DNA from: Hydrogenimonas sp.
GTDB taxonomy: Bacteria; Campylobacterota; Campylobacteria; Campylobacterales; Hydrogenimonadaceae
Length of the DNA stretch: 64,000 bases
Assembly: GCA_003945285.1 (NCBI GenBank)
Contig: AP019005.1
Coordinates: 1,812,001-1,876,000 of the forward strand
Direction of reading: 5' to 3'
A program made the translations under genes and the position numbers. Below are positions 50,876 to 60,546 of the stretch, one piece after another. Numbering within the stretch: the first letter of the stretch is position 1; each line of letters opens with the position of its first letter. Below the pieces are notes generated by a model. The model worked only from the letters and a program-made list of their open reading frames with translations, did not search any database and was not told where the DNA came from.

Positions 50876-52067
50876 CCATACTGATCGAGAATATAGGCAG
50901 AAGCATCGAAATGACGAGAAAGCCTATGATACCGCCGATAACAAGCATCAGAATCGGTTCCAGCAGTGCCAACATAACCTCTATGCGGTCGCGGTTCTGC
51001 TGTGCATATAGTTCGGAGAGGCTTTTGAGGGAAAAGGCCAGGTGGGAACTCTTTTCGCCGAGCGCTACGGCGTTTATGAAGTCGTTGGGGATCTCCCTCT
51101 TTTTTACATTCTCCCTGACCGCCTGCGTGAAGCTTTTACCCTCCACTATCTGTGTCGCTATTTTACCGAAAAGCTTATGAAGGTAGCGGTTTCCTACGGT
51201 CTGTGCCGCATAGTTGAGAGCCTGTGCGAAGGGTACGCCGCTTTGGAGCAGCAGTGCCATCACGCGGCCGAAGCGTCCAAGCTCCATCGCGGTTATCATA
51301 CTTCCGAAAAGCGGTATTTTAAGCAGCGTTTTGTCCATGAGATAGCCGAAGCGTTCACTCCTTTTCCAGAAGATGGCGACCGCGGCTACAGAGAGTGCGA
51401 CGGCCGCTATCATGGCCCATGAGTATGACTGGAAAAAGTGCGATAGCGCCAGCGTCACCTTCGTGGATGTCGGGAGTTCACTCTTGGTAGCCTCGAACAT
51501 ATCGACAATTTTGGGTATGATCGTCGTCAGCATGAAGTTTATCATCGCAACCGCTATGAGCAGAATGAAAGAGGGGTAGATGAAGGCTTTGACTACATCC
51601 CGCTTAATGCGCTCCTGCTCCTGCACGTACTCGGAGAGCTCCAGCAGCACCATCTCGAGATTTCCGCTCTTTTGCGCCACCTTTACCGTCTGCAGGAAAA
51701 AGGGCGGCACCCTGTAGACGCCCTGTGCGGCCAGCGCGTCGTAGAAGGAGCCGCCGCTCTCTATGAGTCTTGCCGTCTCTTCGAGAAACCTGTACTGTTT
51801 CGAGCGCTTCGGGAAGTTTTCGGCTACCAGGTGCAGCCCTTTTGGCAGAGATATACCCGCTTTCAGGTAGAGGCTCAGATTCCTTCCTAGCGCGGCTGTC
51901 AAAGAGGGGGGGAGCTCGCTTGTGAAGAGGCTGCGGTGAGGCTTCACACTCTCGACGAGAATGCCCATATGCCTCAGCTGCTCTTTCGCATCCTCGATCC
52001 CGGCAGCGTTTACAACCCCTTTTACCCTCTTTCCGGAGCTGTCGTAGCCTCTATACCTGAAGGTCAT
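50871..52067 (-). CDS. gspF: Type II secretion inner-membrane platform protein GspF
   Basis: GspF is the integral platform protein that links the ATPase to the pseudopilus. Its 398 residues have two cytoplasmic GspF domains, each with a short helical bundle, and three membrane segments (VVKAFIYPSFILLIAVAMINFMLT, MIAAVALSVAAVAIFW, and LEPILMLVIGGIIGFLVISMLLPIF at the C-terminus). It overlaps gspE by four bases. The 110-base gap before gspG holds array G and no gene. Confidence 0.93.
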   Translation of the reverse strand: MTFRYRGYDSSGKRVKGVVNAAGIEDAKEQLRHMGILVESVKPHRSLFTSELPPSLTAALGRNLSLYLKAGISLPKGLHLVAENFPKRSKQYRFLEETARLIESGGSFYDALAAQGVYRVPPFFLQTVKVAQKSGNLEMVLLELSEYVQEQERIKRDVVKAFIYPSFILLIAVAMINFMLTTIIPKIVDMFEATKSELPTSTKVTLALSHFFQSYSWAMIAAVALSVAAVAIFWKRSERFGYLMDKTLLKIPLFGSMITAMELGRFGRVMALLLQSGVPFAQALNYAAQTVGNRYLHKLFGKIATQIVEGKSFTQAVRENVKKREIPNDFINAVALGEKSSHLAFSLKSLSELYAQQNRDRIEVMLALLEPILMLVIGGIIGFLVISMLLPIFSISMG

Positions 52068-53551
52068 ATACTCTTGACTCCGATGCGCACCGCTTCGGGT
52101 ATGCTCGTCTCACCCTCTATAACCATTCTGCGAAGTTCGTTGAACATCGGCCTGAAGTCGGTATGTTCGAGCAGGTAGCGCCTGAGGCTCTGCTCGTCGG
52201 CCCCGCCCTTTATCTGTGCGGCGAAAGCCTCGTCGACTACGATGATCTCACCTATCGCCCGGCGGCCGATATATCCGGTCCCGCCGCACTTGTCACACCC
52301 TTTGGGGCCGAAAAGCCGAACGTCGTGCGGAAGGTCGAAATATCTTATATCCTCGTCGCTTGGCAGATACCCGGTCTTGCAGTGCGGGCAGAGAAGCCGC
52401 ACCAGCCGCTGCGCGATGATACCTATGAGAGTGGAGCTGACCAGAAACGGGTCTATGCCCATATCTATAAGTCTCGGAATCGCCGCCGAAGCGCTGTTGG
52501 TGTGCAGGGTGGAGAGTAGCAGGTGGCCGGTCATTGCGGCCTGTGTCGCTATCTTCGCCGTCTCCTTGTCGCGCATCTCTCCGACCATTATGACATCCGG
52601 GTCCTGGCGCAGAATGGAGCGGAGCGCTTCGGAGAAGGTTAGGTTCACCTTTTCGTTGACCTGTATCTGGTTGATACCTTCAGCGTTGTATTCGACCGGA
52701 TCCTCCACAGTGACTATATTGTAGTGTTCGTGGTCTATCTCTTTGAGAAACGAGTGGAGTGTCGTAGATTTACCGCTGCCCGTTGGGCCCGTTATCAGGA
52801 TCATCCCGTAGCTGTGCTTGAGCAGAGATTTGAGTTTCGAAAAGACCTCTTCCGAAAAGCCGAGCTGCTGAAGCGAAGGTATCGACTCCCCTTTCATAAG
52901 AAGTCTCAAAACAGCCTTCTCACCGTAATATGTCGGAAGGATGGATACACGCACATCGACACCGGCACCGGCTATAGTCACCTTCGTGCGCCCGTCCTGC
53001 GGAATACGCGACTCCGATATATCGAGATTCGAGATCACTTTGATACGGTTTATTATGGAGTTGACGGCACCCTTGTTGAGGGTGGCTATTCTGTTCAGAA
53101 CACCATCTATCCTGAATCGCACATCACCCTCTTTTTCGAAGGTCTCTATATGTATATCGGTGGCACGGCGCTTCAGGGCCTGGACAAAAAGCGAGTTGAC
53201 GTAGCGGATTATCGGTGCTGAGTCCTCACTTGCCAGCAGATCTTCGTTCTGAAGGAAGTTCTCGATCTCCTCCGGACTCTCGAAACCCTCTATTCCGCCG
53301 ATTCCCTCTTCACTTTTAAGCTCCAGAAACCTCCTCTTGAGCTCTTCGTAACTCTCCTCTTCGAGTATGGCCAACGGCAGCCCGCCGCCGAAGTGGGAGA
53401 GTGCGTTGAGCATGTCGGCATCCGGATTCTCCCTTATGAATGCGTGCGGTCTCCCTTCGTATATACCGAAAAGGAGCCCGTTCCTGATATAGAAATCTAT
53501 GTTCGGAACATCCGTGTAGAGCTCCGGTTCAACCCTGAGAGGCTGCGTCAT
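52064..53551 (-). CDS. gspE: Type II secretion ATPase GspE
   Basis: GspE powers the system from the cytoplasmic face. Its 495 residues have an N1 region, RRATDIHIETF, Walker A GPTGSGKST near residue 265, the Asp box, Walker B DPDVIMVGEMRD, the His box MTGHLLLSTLHTNSA, and the tetracysteine Zn site CPHC with CDKC near 400-435. It overlaps both gspF and gspD by four bases. Confidence 0.95.
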   Translation of the reverse strand: MTQPLRVEPELYTDVPNIDFYIRNGLLFGIYEGRPHAFIRENPDADMLNALSHFGGGLPLAILEEESYEELKRRFLELKSEEGIGGIEGFESPEEIENFLQNEDLLASEDSAPIIRYVNSLFVQALKRRATDIHIETFEKEGDVRFRIDGVLNRIATLNKGAVNSIINRIKVISNLDISESRIPQDGRTKVTIAGAGVDVRVSILPTYYGEKAVLRLLMKGESIPSLQQLGFSEEVFSKLKSLLKHSYGMILITGPTGSGKSTTLHSFLKEIDHEHYNIVTVEDPVEYNAEGINQIQVNEKVNLTFSEALRSILRQDPDVIMVGEMRDKETAKIATQAAMTGHLLLSTLHTNSASAAIPRLIDMGIDPFLVSSTLIGIIAQRLVRLLCPHCKTGYLPSDEDIRYFDLPHDVRLFGPKGCDKCGGTGYIGRRAIGEIIVVDEAFAAQIKGGADEQSLRRYLLEHTDFRPMFNELRRMVIEGETSIPEAVRIGVKSI

Positions 53552-55353
53552 TCACCCTCCCCGCTCTTTTTGCCGCCCTTTTCTAGCTCCTTCTCAAGGA
53601 TCTCCGCAAGCCTAGCTTTAAGCTCCTCGCTCTTCGCTATCTTCTCCTGTATCTTCGCCAGAGAGTCGCTGTTTTTTATGATGTACGGAGTTAGAATGAC
53701 TATTACGTTTATCTGATCGGTACTCTCCGAGGTCGATCTGAAAAGCCCCCCGAGGAAGGGGAGGTCGCCCAGAAGCGGAACCTTGGAGACCGCTTTGGAG
53801 TAGTAGTTCTTCAAGAGCCCGCCTATTATGACGCTCTCGCCGTCGTTGACTATGGAGACGGTGTTGACCTCACGCTTCAGAGTTGTAGGCCTGTCGGCCG
53901 CAACCGTGCTGGCGCGGTCTATATCTTCGATCTTGGTTTTGACCTCTACAAGCACCTTGTCGTCACCGGCTATCTGCGGCTTGACCTCCAGGGTCAGACC
54001 TATATCTTCACGGCTGTATGTGTTGCGCGTCAGGGAGGTGGTGTCGTTACCTGTCGCCTGGCTGGTCAGAATGGATATCGTCTTACCGACATATACGGTC
54101 GATTTCTTGTTGTTCATACAGAGAATGTTCGGCTCGGAGATGACATTCACGGCACCGTTCTGTTTCAGCAGGTCTATAATTGCGCCTACCGCTATACCCT
54201 TTGAGGTGGTTCCGAAGTCTATCGTACTGGCGAGAGTAGAGGGTAGCACGAATGATGAACCCCCCATATTGAAGATGGAGGTCGCCAAAAGATTGCCGGA
54301 GGCCGCTCCGCCGGCGAGACCCCATTTTACCCCCAGGTTGTTGAGCCTGTTCTGGCTTATCTCGTATACATGGGCCTTTATGTAGACCTGCTGCTGCTCT
54401 ATATCCAGCTTCTTGATGACCTTGCTTATAAGTTTCACGGCTTTGGGGGTACCGGTGATGGCGATGGCGTTGATATCCTCTTTCGCCTGGATCGAAACCT
54501 GCGACTGCGTCTGCTTGTCAAAACTCTTCATCAGTCCGTTGACTATCTTGAGTGTTGCGGCGGCCTCGGCGTTGTTCAGGAATATGACGTCGCTCACCAT
54601 CTCCTTCGCACTGTTTTCGCTGTCATACTTCCTGACGATATCCTCGGCTCGTTTTATGTCGTAGGAGTCGGCTATGATGATTATTTTGTTGCTTTTCACA
54701 TCGGCCTTTATCGTTACCGGGAAGCGGAAGGTGTTTGCGAGCGCCTTGAAGATGCCCGTAAGATTCTTCGCCGCGGAAGCGGCGTCGGCATTGTCGAGAG
54801 AGACGAACCGCACCTCTTTCTTCATCGGCCTGTCTATCTTTGCCAGAGTCGCTTCGAAGCTCCTGATATGCTCCGGATAGTCGCTCATTATGATGATGCT
54901 TTTCTCGTTGTCGAACGTCAGGGATGCGAACTGGCTGCTTAGATAACGCAGCTTCTGAACCGCGTTCGCAGCCTTGATATAGTGTACCGGAATGATCTTG
55001 GTAACCATCCCCGCTTTCACTTTCCTGCCGGCCGGTGCGGCCAGCTTTTTGGCGTTCGCGGCGCGGGTCACCAGGATGTAGCCGTTGTTGCCGTCTACGA
55101 CGGTATACCCCTTGTTCTGCAGTATCCTGGTCAAAAGAGGAATGAGATCTTTTTTATCTATCGGCGTCTGGGATATGAAGTTCACTTTTCCGCTGATCTT
55201 GTCGGTTACGAGAATGTTGTTGTTCGTCTGCTTTGCCACGAACCGTATCACATCGCGAATCGGCGTATCGTTGAAGTTTATCGTTATCTTCTCCGCACTC
55301 AAAAGCGGCGGAAGAAGCATCACGGCCGCAAAAAATATTTTAAAAAATCTCAT
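53548..55353 (-). CDS. gspD: Type II secretion secretin GspD
   Basis: GspD forms the outer-membrane gate. The 601-residue product has a signal peptide (FFKIFFAAVMLLPPLLSA), an N0 domain (KITINFNDTPIRDVIRFVAKQTN), N1-N3 repeats, and a secretin domain with VPLLGDLPFLGGLF. It ends in a charged Glu/Lys tail (KELEKGGKKSGEGE) instead of an obvious pilotin-binding S-domain. ATG 55353 (AAGGA eight bases upstream) is preferred over an in-frame GTG at 55380. It overlaps gspC by 14 bases. Confidence 0.94.
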   Translation of the reverse strand: MRFFKIFFAAVMLLPPLLSAEKITINFNDTPIRDVIRFVAKQTNNNILVTDKISGKVNFISQTPIDKKDLIPLLTRILQNKGYTVVDGNNGYILVTRAANAKKLAAPAGRKVKAGMVTKIIPVHYIKAANAVQKLRYLSSQFASLTFDNEKSIIIMSDYPEHIRSFEATLAKIDRPMKKEVRFVSLDNADAASAAKNLTGIFKALANTFRFPVTIKADVKSNKIIIIADSYDIKRAEDIVRKYDSENSAKEMVSDVIFLNNAEAAATLKIVNGLMKSFDKQTQSQVSIQAKEDINAIAITGTPKAVKLISKVIKKLDIEQQQVYIKAHVYEISQNRLNNLGVKWGLAGGAASGNLLATSIFNMGGSSFVLPSTLASTIDFGTTSKGIAVGAIIDLLKQNGAVNVISEPNILCMNNKKSTVYVGKTISILTSQATGNDTTSLTRNTYSREDIGLTLEVKPQIAGDDKVLVEVKTKIEDIDRASTVAADRPTTLKREVNTVSIVNDGESVIIGGLLKNYYSKAVSKVPLLGDLPFLGGLFRSTSESTDQINVIVILTPYIIKNSDSLAKIQEKIAKSEELKARLAEILEKELEKGGKKSGEGE

Positions 55354-56164
55354 ATTTGAATTCCTTGCTCTCTTTTCCACGTCTAATCGTCAAAGTGAGT
55401 GAATCGAGCTGTTCCAGCTTGTTGAAATAGGCAAAAGCGTCACTCTCGCTCTTTATCGGCTTACCGTCGATCTTCTCTATAATATCACGTTTTTTCAACC
55501 CCATTTTATCAAAAACGGAACCTCTCTTCACATTCGCCACACCGAATCCGACAAGCTTGTTGTCTCTGTATATCGGGTTTATGCTTATATATCTGAAGAT
55601 TTTTCTCAGATCGTGCATCTCGCTCAGCAGCTCTCTGGGAACGTAGAATGTATCACCTTCGCGGCGAACCTGTTCGACCAGCTCCTCTTCGGGCTTTTTG
55701 CCCTTTTTCACGGCAGCCGGTTTGACGGTCCCGGCAGCACTCCCCTTTTTCATGCCCAGCCAGTAGTCACGGCCGTTTTTGGTCAGCTTCACCCTGTCCG
55801 TATAGACCTCTTCAAGCCTGAAACCGTCGATCTTTTCGCCTACGCTCACGAGCTTGCTCTTGCCGTTTTTAACGATAATGGCCATGCTCGGAGTGCCTAT
55901 CGCGGTCATGCTCAGCGTATACCCCCTGAGCGACTCCTGCCTACGCACCGGAGGCGCGTTTTTTACCGGTCTGGTTGCACTTTTGAGGCCGAATGCGGAG
56001 GCGAAACTGTAGCTATCGGCCGGTTTTTCAACTTCGCTTACACACTCCAGCTTCGGCAGAGGAGGCAGAAAAGCGTCGATGACCAGGGCGGTTATCTTGG
56101 CTCCCAGCACCAGCAGAAGCAGCAGTGAAACGGTCGGCACCAGAGCTTCAAAACGAGAGGTCAT
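55340..56164 (-). CDS. gspC: Type II secretion protein GspC with PDZ domain
   Basis: GspC connects the inner-membrane platform to the secretin. The 274 residues have one N-terminal membrane segment (TVSLLLLLVLGAKITALVIDAF), an HR-type domain at about 85-140 (LSMTAIGTPSMAIIVKNGKSKLVSVGEKIDGF), and a C-terminal PDZ domain (KLVGFGVANVKRGSVFDKMGLKKRDIIEKIDG). The start overlaps the upstream gspN-like gene by 17 bases. Confidence 0.9.
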   Translation of the reverse strand: MTSRFEALVPTVSLLLLLVLGAKITALVIDAFLPPLPKLECVSEVEKPADSYSFASAFGLKSATRPVKNAPPVRRQESLRGYTLSMTAIGTPSMAIIVKNGKSKLVSVGEKIDGFRLEEVYTDRVKLTKNGRDYWLGMKKGSAAGTVKPAAVKKGKKPEEELVEQVRREGDTFYVPRELLSEMHDLRKIFRYISINPIYRDNKLVGFGVANVKRGSVFDKMGLKKRDIIEKIDGKPIKSESDAFAYFNKLEQLDSLTLTIRRGKESKEFKYEIF

Positions 56165-56660
56165 ATCTGTACCTTCCGTTTTTATATCTGAAAGTGCGCA
56201 GAGCCGCAGAGTATCTCCTCTTCATCAAAGATGAGGGGAGAAGTACGAACTCCGCTTTACGCTTCATCAGCGAAACATTCCCGTCGAGCACTCCGAAATC
56301 ACCTCTTGCCGAGACTCTGCCGTTAAACGGCGTATATCTCACCGACTCTATCTTCGCCGGCAGCATATCGGCAGCGATACCTTCGAGCCTTATGCCGGAG
56401 ACCTCGATCTTCCATGGAGAAAAATCGGCCTTTTTTATCTTCGCTACAGGGGAGTGGCCGTAGAGTAGAGTTATGCGCTTCATGGAGCAGCCCAAAGCCG
56501 AGGAGTCGTACCCGTCGAAACAGAGGGTCACCCCGGCCTTTTCGGCGGCGCTGTTCAGTGCCGTGTTGCAAAGCCTCTCCTTGGAGACGAAGAGCAGTGT
56601 CAGAAGCACCCAGACGACAACGGCCGAAAGAGCGAGCGCTATGCCCTTTACCCATCTCAC
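56148..56660 (-). CDS. GspN-like type II secretion protein
   Basis: This 170-residue protein has an N-terminal membrane anchor (GIALALSAVVVWVLLTLLFV) followed by a periplasmic beta-rich domain with repeated strand pairs (IKKADFSPWKIEVSGIRLEGI). This fits GspN by position between M and C and by its AsmA-like layout, but sequence conservation is poor. It overlaps gspM and gspC. Confidence 0.65.
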   Translation of the reverse strand: MRWVKGIALALSAVVVWVLLTLLFVSKERLCNTALNSAAEKAGVTLCFDGYDSSALGCSMKRITLLYGHSPVAKIKKADFSPWKIEVSGIRLEGIAADMLPAKIESVRYTPFNGRVSARGDFGVLDGNVSLMKRKAEFVLLPSSLMKRRYSAALRTFRYKNGRYRYDLSF

Positions 56661-57052
56661 AGCGCAACCTCCAGTCTAACTTCGAGCTTTCCGTCAGGGG
56701 TGCGGCGTGCCAAGAAGGAGCGGATCACGATGTTGCTGTTCAAAATCCTGCCGAGAACTTTGTCCGCTTTGGAGGCATCGAGGGTGAATATGTAGAGCTT
56801 TTTCCCCCCTCTCCTCTCCGTTTTGGGGACGATGGAGTAGATTCCGAGCATTCTCTCCATCTGCTTCAGGGCCCTCTTAGCAGCCATTTCGGACCAGAGG
56901 GAGGCTAGCGCTTCGTAGCTTCCGGTAAGCTCTTTTTTCCTTATGAACTCCTCCCGGAGCTTCGATGTTTTTCCGTCGATGTAGAGTGCACCGCCGACCC
57001 ATATGAGTACTATGAGGCCCGAAACCGCCGCAAAGAGCTTCATGCTACTCAT
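56657..57052 (-). CDS. GspM-like type II secretion protein
   Basis: The 131-residue product has a short cytoplasmic start, one membrane segment (LFAAVSGLIVLIWVGGALYI), a coiled-coil-like helix and a ferredoxin-like C-terminal domain, the architecture of GspM. The call rests on size, topology and position after the L-like gene. ATG 57052 has AAGGG upstream; ATG 57043 is possible. Confidence 0.65.
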   Translation of the reverse strand: MSSMKLFAAVSGLIVLIWVGGALYIDGKTSKLREEFIRKKELTGSYEALASLWSEMAAKRALKQMERMLGIYSIVPKTERRGGKKLYIFTLDASKADKVLGRILNSNIVIRSFLARRTPDGKLEVRLEVAL

Positions 57053-57830
57053 ATCTGCAGCCCTTTTTCAGGTCGCACTCGAGCGACTTGATGCGGGAAG
57101 AGAGGGCCTTTTTTATCTCTCTTCTTAGCATCTTCTGCTTCAGCTCCGTTTTGCGATATCTCTTCACCAGGGCCTTTATCTCGTACATTGTTTTCCCGCT
57201 GCCGTCGGATGAACCCATCTGCGAGAGGGCGTGAAGCTTCTGGTAGCGAAGAGCCAGATCCCCGGCCGCGGCCGTAAAAAGTGCCGCCAGAAGAAGTATG
57301 GCCAACCCTTTGGAGAAGCTTCCGCCGCCAGATCCGTTAAAGGGTTTCGCTACGGAAGAGAAGTCGAGAGAGTCGAGAGAGGGAAGGCTTTTTGCCGACT
57401 TTTCCGTCTCTATGGCGATCCCGTTTATGGTATCGGCAGCCAGGTTTTCATCTATGCGAAGCGGCAGCTGCCCTGAGAGCTGCTGCAGGAAATAGGCGGG
57501 TGTCCTATAGGTCGTTTCGGCTTCGATGAGTGAACGGACCCGCCCCTCGTCGTAGGCGTAACAGTCGAAACCGCCCCCTCTCTTTTCGACATATATCGAA
57601 GTGTATGAAGCGGGACGCGACGCAAGATAGCTGTCGGCAAGCCTCTTCGCCTTCGAAAGCGACTTCGTAGGAAACTCCGCATGTGCATACCAGTAGAGAG
57701 AGGGCGAAACCACTACTACATCCTCCTCTCTCTCCTTTACAATGGTGCCGCCGTCTCTAATGTAGTAAAGAGCCAATATATTCCTTGGAGCTGGAGTTGT
57801 ACAGAATAGAAGGGGGCCGCTCAGATACAT
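57045..57830 (-). CDS. GspL-like type II secretion protein
   Basis: This 261-residue protein has a cytoplasmic N-terminal domain, one membrane segment (SKGLAILLLAALFTAAAGDLAL) at about 175-195 and a periplasmic helix pair. GspL links GspE to the platform. The cytoplasmic part is shorter than in well-known GspL proteins. ATG 57830 has only a distant GAGGG, and an in-frame GTG about 39 codons in has GAGGAGG upstream, so the true start may be internal. It is the first gene of the operon. Confidence 0.6.
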   Translation of the reverse strand: MYLSGPLLFCTTPAPRNILALYYIRDGGTIVKEREEDVVVVSPSLYWYAHAEFPTKSLSKAKRLADSYLASRPASYTSIYVEKRGGGFDCYAYDEGRVRSLIEAETTYRTPAYFLQQLSGQLPLRIDENLAADTINGIAIETEKSAKSLPSLDSLDFSSVAKPFNGSGGGSFSKGLAILLLAALFTAAAGDLALRYQKLHALSQMGSSDGSGKTMYEIKALVKRYRKTELKQKMLRREIKKALSSRIKSLECDLKKGCRYE

Positions 57831-57951
57831 GAACAGACCGACCCTCTACCGGCCGAAACTTCACGAACGGATGAAACGACAATCCAACGCCGCATCAGCC
57901 GATACGCTTTCCGGCACAATATCCGTTTCGGTTTTTGTGCAATAGTATCTG

Positions 57952-57957
57952 ATTATA
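57952..57957 (-). promoter_or_regulatory. -10 box of the type II secretion operon
   Basis: TATAAT on the minus strand, preceded by TTTAC. No good -35 box was seen. It is the best promoter candidate for the L-to-K genes. Confidence 0.45.
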
Positions 57958-58170
57958 GTAAAACATCGATAAATGTTTATTGAACCGTAATCTCGGAATA
58001 AAATAGTTTAAGGGTACCTCTAAAATCGTAATAAAATTTGCGGTCAGGCGCTTTTGGAAAGATTTGAGGCACACCCGCCGGGTCGTCGACGGTTTTTCCC
58101 AAAGTGTACAGCCGCAATGACTGTGACTGGTTCCTATATCTTTGTTCCGGGGTGTGTGAAGCGGGTCCTG

Positions 58171-58200
58171 TTGACAATAAAAAGCTAAAATTGATACAAT
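58171..58200 (+). promoter_or_regulatory. Sigma-70 promoter of rho
   Basis: TTGACA (58171-58176) and TACAAT (58195-58200) are 18 bases apart, with 111 bases to the rho ATG. Confidence 0.7.
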
Positions 58201-58311
58201 AGCCGCATCAAAACATAATAACAGGCCGTACGGTTACTCTTAACTGCGGTCATATTATCTGCATAACACTGCCAGTACTCTGCAAATTTCAAGTTTACAA
58301 AAGAAGGAACC

Positions 58312-59631
58312 ATGAGCGAAACCTCTACCCGCAGCAACAGTAACGGAAAGTCGAGAACCCACATTCCGGTCGAAGGATACAAGATAGAAGATCTGAGGCA
58401 GAAGAGTCTCGAAGAGCTTGTCTCTATCGCCAAAGAGCTGGGCGTGGAGCATCCGAACGAGCTCAAGCGTCAGGATCTGATGTTCGAAATTCTCAAATCG
58501 CAGGTGAGCAAGGGCGGCTACATACTGTTTACAGGCATTCTGGAAATCACCAACGAGGGGTATGGATTCCTTCGCGCCATGGACGCCAACTTCTCCAACT
58601 CCAGCAACGACGCCTACGTCTCCAGCACGCAGATTCGCAAATTTGCCCTGAGAAACGGGGATGTCGTGACAGGGCAGGTCCGCCCTCCGAAGGAGCAGGA
58701 GCGCTACTACGCTCTGCTGAAGATCGAAGCGATCAACTACATGCCGGTCGCCGAAAGCAAAAACCGACCCCTCTTCGACAACCTCACCCCGCTCTACCCG
58801 CAGGAGAAGCTGAAGCTGGAGTACAACCCCACAAAACTCACCGGCCGGGTTCTGGACCTGTTCACACCGATAGGAAAGGGGCAGAGGGGGCTCATTGTGG
58901 CTCCGCCCAGATCGGGAAAGACGGAGCTCATGAAGGAGCTGGCCCACGGCATCACCTACAACCACCCGGAAGTGGAGCTCATCGTACTGCTGGTCGACGA
59001 ACGCCCCGAAGAGGTTACCGATATGGAGCGCAGCGTCAAGGGAGAGGTCTACAGCTCCACCTTCGACCTTCCCGCGCAAAACCATGTGCGTGTCGCCGAG
59101 CTCGTTATAGAGAAGGCTAAACGCCGTGTAGAGATGGGGAAAGATGTCGTGATACTTCTCGACTCGATAACACGTCTTGCACGCGCCTACAACACGGTCA
59201 CGCCAAGCAGCGGGAAAGTGCTCTCGGGCGGTGTCGACGCGAACGCGCTCCATAAGCCCAAGCGCTTCTTCGGAGCCGCCAGGAACATCGAAAACGGCGG
59301 CAGCCTCACCATCATAGCCACCGCACTCGTAGATACCGGAAGCCGAATGGACGAGGTGATCTTCGAAGAGTTCAAAGGTACGGGCAACAGTGAAATCGTA
59401 CTCAGCAGAAACATCGCGGACAGGCGAATCTACCCCGCAATAGACATCATAAAGTCCGGTACGAGAAAAGAGGAGCTGCTTACAGACCCCAACACCCTTC
59501 CCAAAATCTGGGCCCTGCGCAACGCGATGCACCAGATGGACGAAGTGGAGGCGCTCAAGTTCCTCTACTCCAAAATGCTCAAGACAAAAAACAACGAAGA
59601 GTTTTTGAGCATCATGAACGAAGGCGCCTGA
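58312..59631 (+). CDS. rho: Transcription termination factor Rho
   Basis: Rho is the hexameric RNA helicase that ends transcription. Its 439 residues include an N-terminal helix bundle ([19 protein letters not shown]), a cold-shock RNA-binding domain ([15 protein letters not shown]), Walker [12 protein letters not shown], and Walker [18 protein letters not shown]. The length is normal, with no large insertion. AAGGA precedes the ATG, and a strong promoter lies upstream. murI follows 28 bases later. Confidence 0.97.
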   Translation: MSETSTRSNSNGKSRTHIPVEGYKIEDLRQKSLEELVSIAKELGVEHPNELKRQDLMFEILKSQVSKGGYILFTGILEITNEGYGFLRAMDANFSNSSNDAYVSSTQIRKFALRNGDVVTGQVRPPKEQERYYALLKIEAINYMPVAESKNRPLFDNLTPLYPQEKLKLEYNPTKLTGRVLDLFTPIGKGQRGLIVAPPRSGKTELMKELAHGITYNHPEVELIVLLVDERPEEVTDMERSVKGEVYSSTFDLPAQNHVRVAELVIEKAKRRVEMGKDVVILLDSITRLARAYNTVTPSSGKVLSGGVDANALHKPKRFFGAARNIENGGSLTIIATALVDTGSRMDEVIFEEFKGTGNSEIVLSRNIADRRIYPAIDIIKSGTRKEELLTDPNTLPKIWALRNAMHQMDEVEALKFLYSKMLKTKNNEEFLSIMNEGA

Positions 59632-59659
59632 CGCGATACGTTCGCCTGCACCAGACAGC

Positions 59660-60430
59660 ATGAGAGAGAGATTCGCGGCCGGAAGAGGACCCTCGAGAGC
59701 AGGGGTGTTCGACAGCGGCGCCGGCGGCCTTACCGTCGTGAAGTCGCTTATGGCGCACAACCTCTTCGATGAGATAGTCTACTACGGCGACACGGCCCGC
59801 GTTCCATACGGCCCCAAAGACCCAGCCACCATCACCCGCTACGCCCTCGAGGCGCTGGAGTTTTTCAGAAATTTCGAGATAGACCTTCTGGTTACCGCCT
59901 GCAACAGCGTAAGCGCCCACGCCCTGCCGGAACTAAGGGCAAACGCCGAGTTTCCCGTCTACGGTGTCATAGAGCCGGGTATTCTGGCTCTTGAAAACGC
60001 CGAACTCGACAGGTCGAGCCGGATACTGGTGCTTGGCACGCGCGCCACCATAGGCAGCGGCCGCTACCAAAGAGGGATTCGCGAACTCGGCTTCGAAAAT
60101 ATAGAGGCGGTCTCCCCTTCGCTTTTCGTTCCCATTGTCGAAGAGGGCATCTTTGAAGGGGATATATTGAGAAGCACGCTGGAGTACTACTTCAAGGATC
60201 TGCCCGTGCCGGATGCGATTATTCTGGGGTGCACCCACTTTCCGCTCATAGCTGAGCCTATAAGAGACTATTTTCCCAACCGCCCGCTGCTGATACACTC
60301 CGGCGAAGCGATCGCCCAGCATCTCGAAAACAACGGCCTCAAGCCGGGCCCCAAAGCAGAGACAAAGCTCACGATCTTCGCTTCGGAAAACCCGGACGCC
60401 CTGAAACGTATAGCAAAAAAGTGGCTTTAA
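59660..60430 (+). CDS. murI: Glutamate racemase
   Basis: MurI makes D-glutamate for peptidoglycan. The 256-residue protein has GVFDSGAGGLTVVK, the catalytic cysteines in TACNSVSAHA and LGCTHFPLI, and YYGDTARVPYG. The ATG 59660 adds about 13 residues before the usual start and has no clear Shine-Dalgarno, so the true start may be slightly downstream. Linkage of rho and murI is also seen in other Campylobacterota. Confidence 0.94.
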   Translation: MRERFAAGRGPSRAGVFDSGAGGLTVVKSLMAHNLFDEIVYYGDTARVPYGPKDPATITRYALEALEFFRNFEIDLLVTACNSVSAHALPELRANAEFPVYGVIEPGILALENAELDRSSRILVLGTRATIGSGRYQRGIRELGFENIEAVSPSLFVPIVEEGIFEGDILRSTLEYYFKDLPVPDAIILGCTHFPLIAEPIRDYFPNRPLLIHSGEAIAQHLENNGLKPGPKAETKLTIFASENPDALKRIAKKWL

Positions 60431-60546
60431 GCCCTCTTGAGATAAACTAAAGGGCACCTATAAAATCTGAACTGGCTTTAAGCAAAATCCGCCCGCGTAG
60501 AAAGTGGTGTGTATTGTATCCCGGCGCTGTGCGAAGCTGAAGCGCC

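Larger units (their letters stand above)
57831..58311. other. 480-base divergent gap between the gsp operon and rho
   Basis: No gene was found. It holds a minus-strand TATAAT (57957-57952) 122 bases before gspL, a short sequence AAGGGTACCTCTAAAATC (58011-58028) that recurs in altered form at 60449-60466, and the rho promoter. A region at 58060-58160 contains CACACCC and GGGTGTG stretches that could pair. Confidence 0.5.

Noticed and set aside
58255-59760. A 501-codon open frame on the minus strand
   Set aside because: It is antisense to rho, whose motifs are unmistakable, and it has no recognisable domain.
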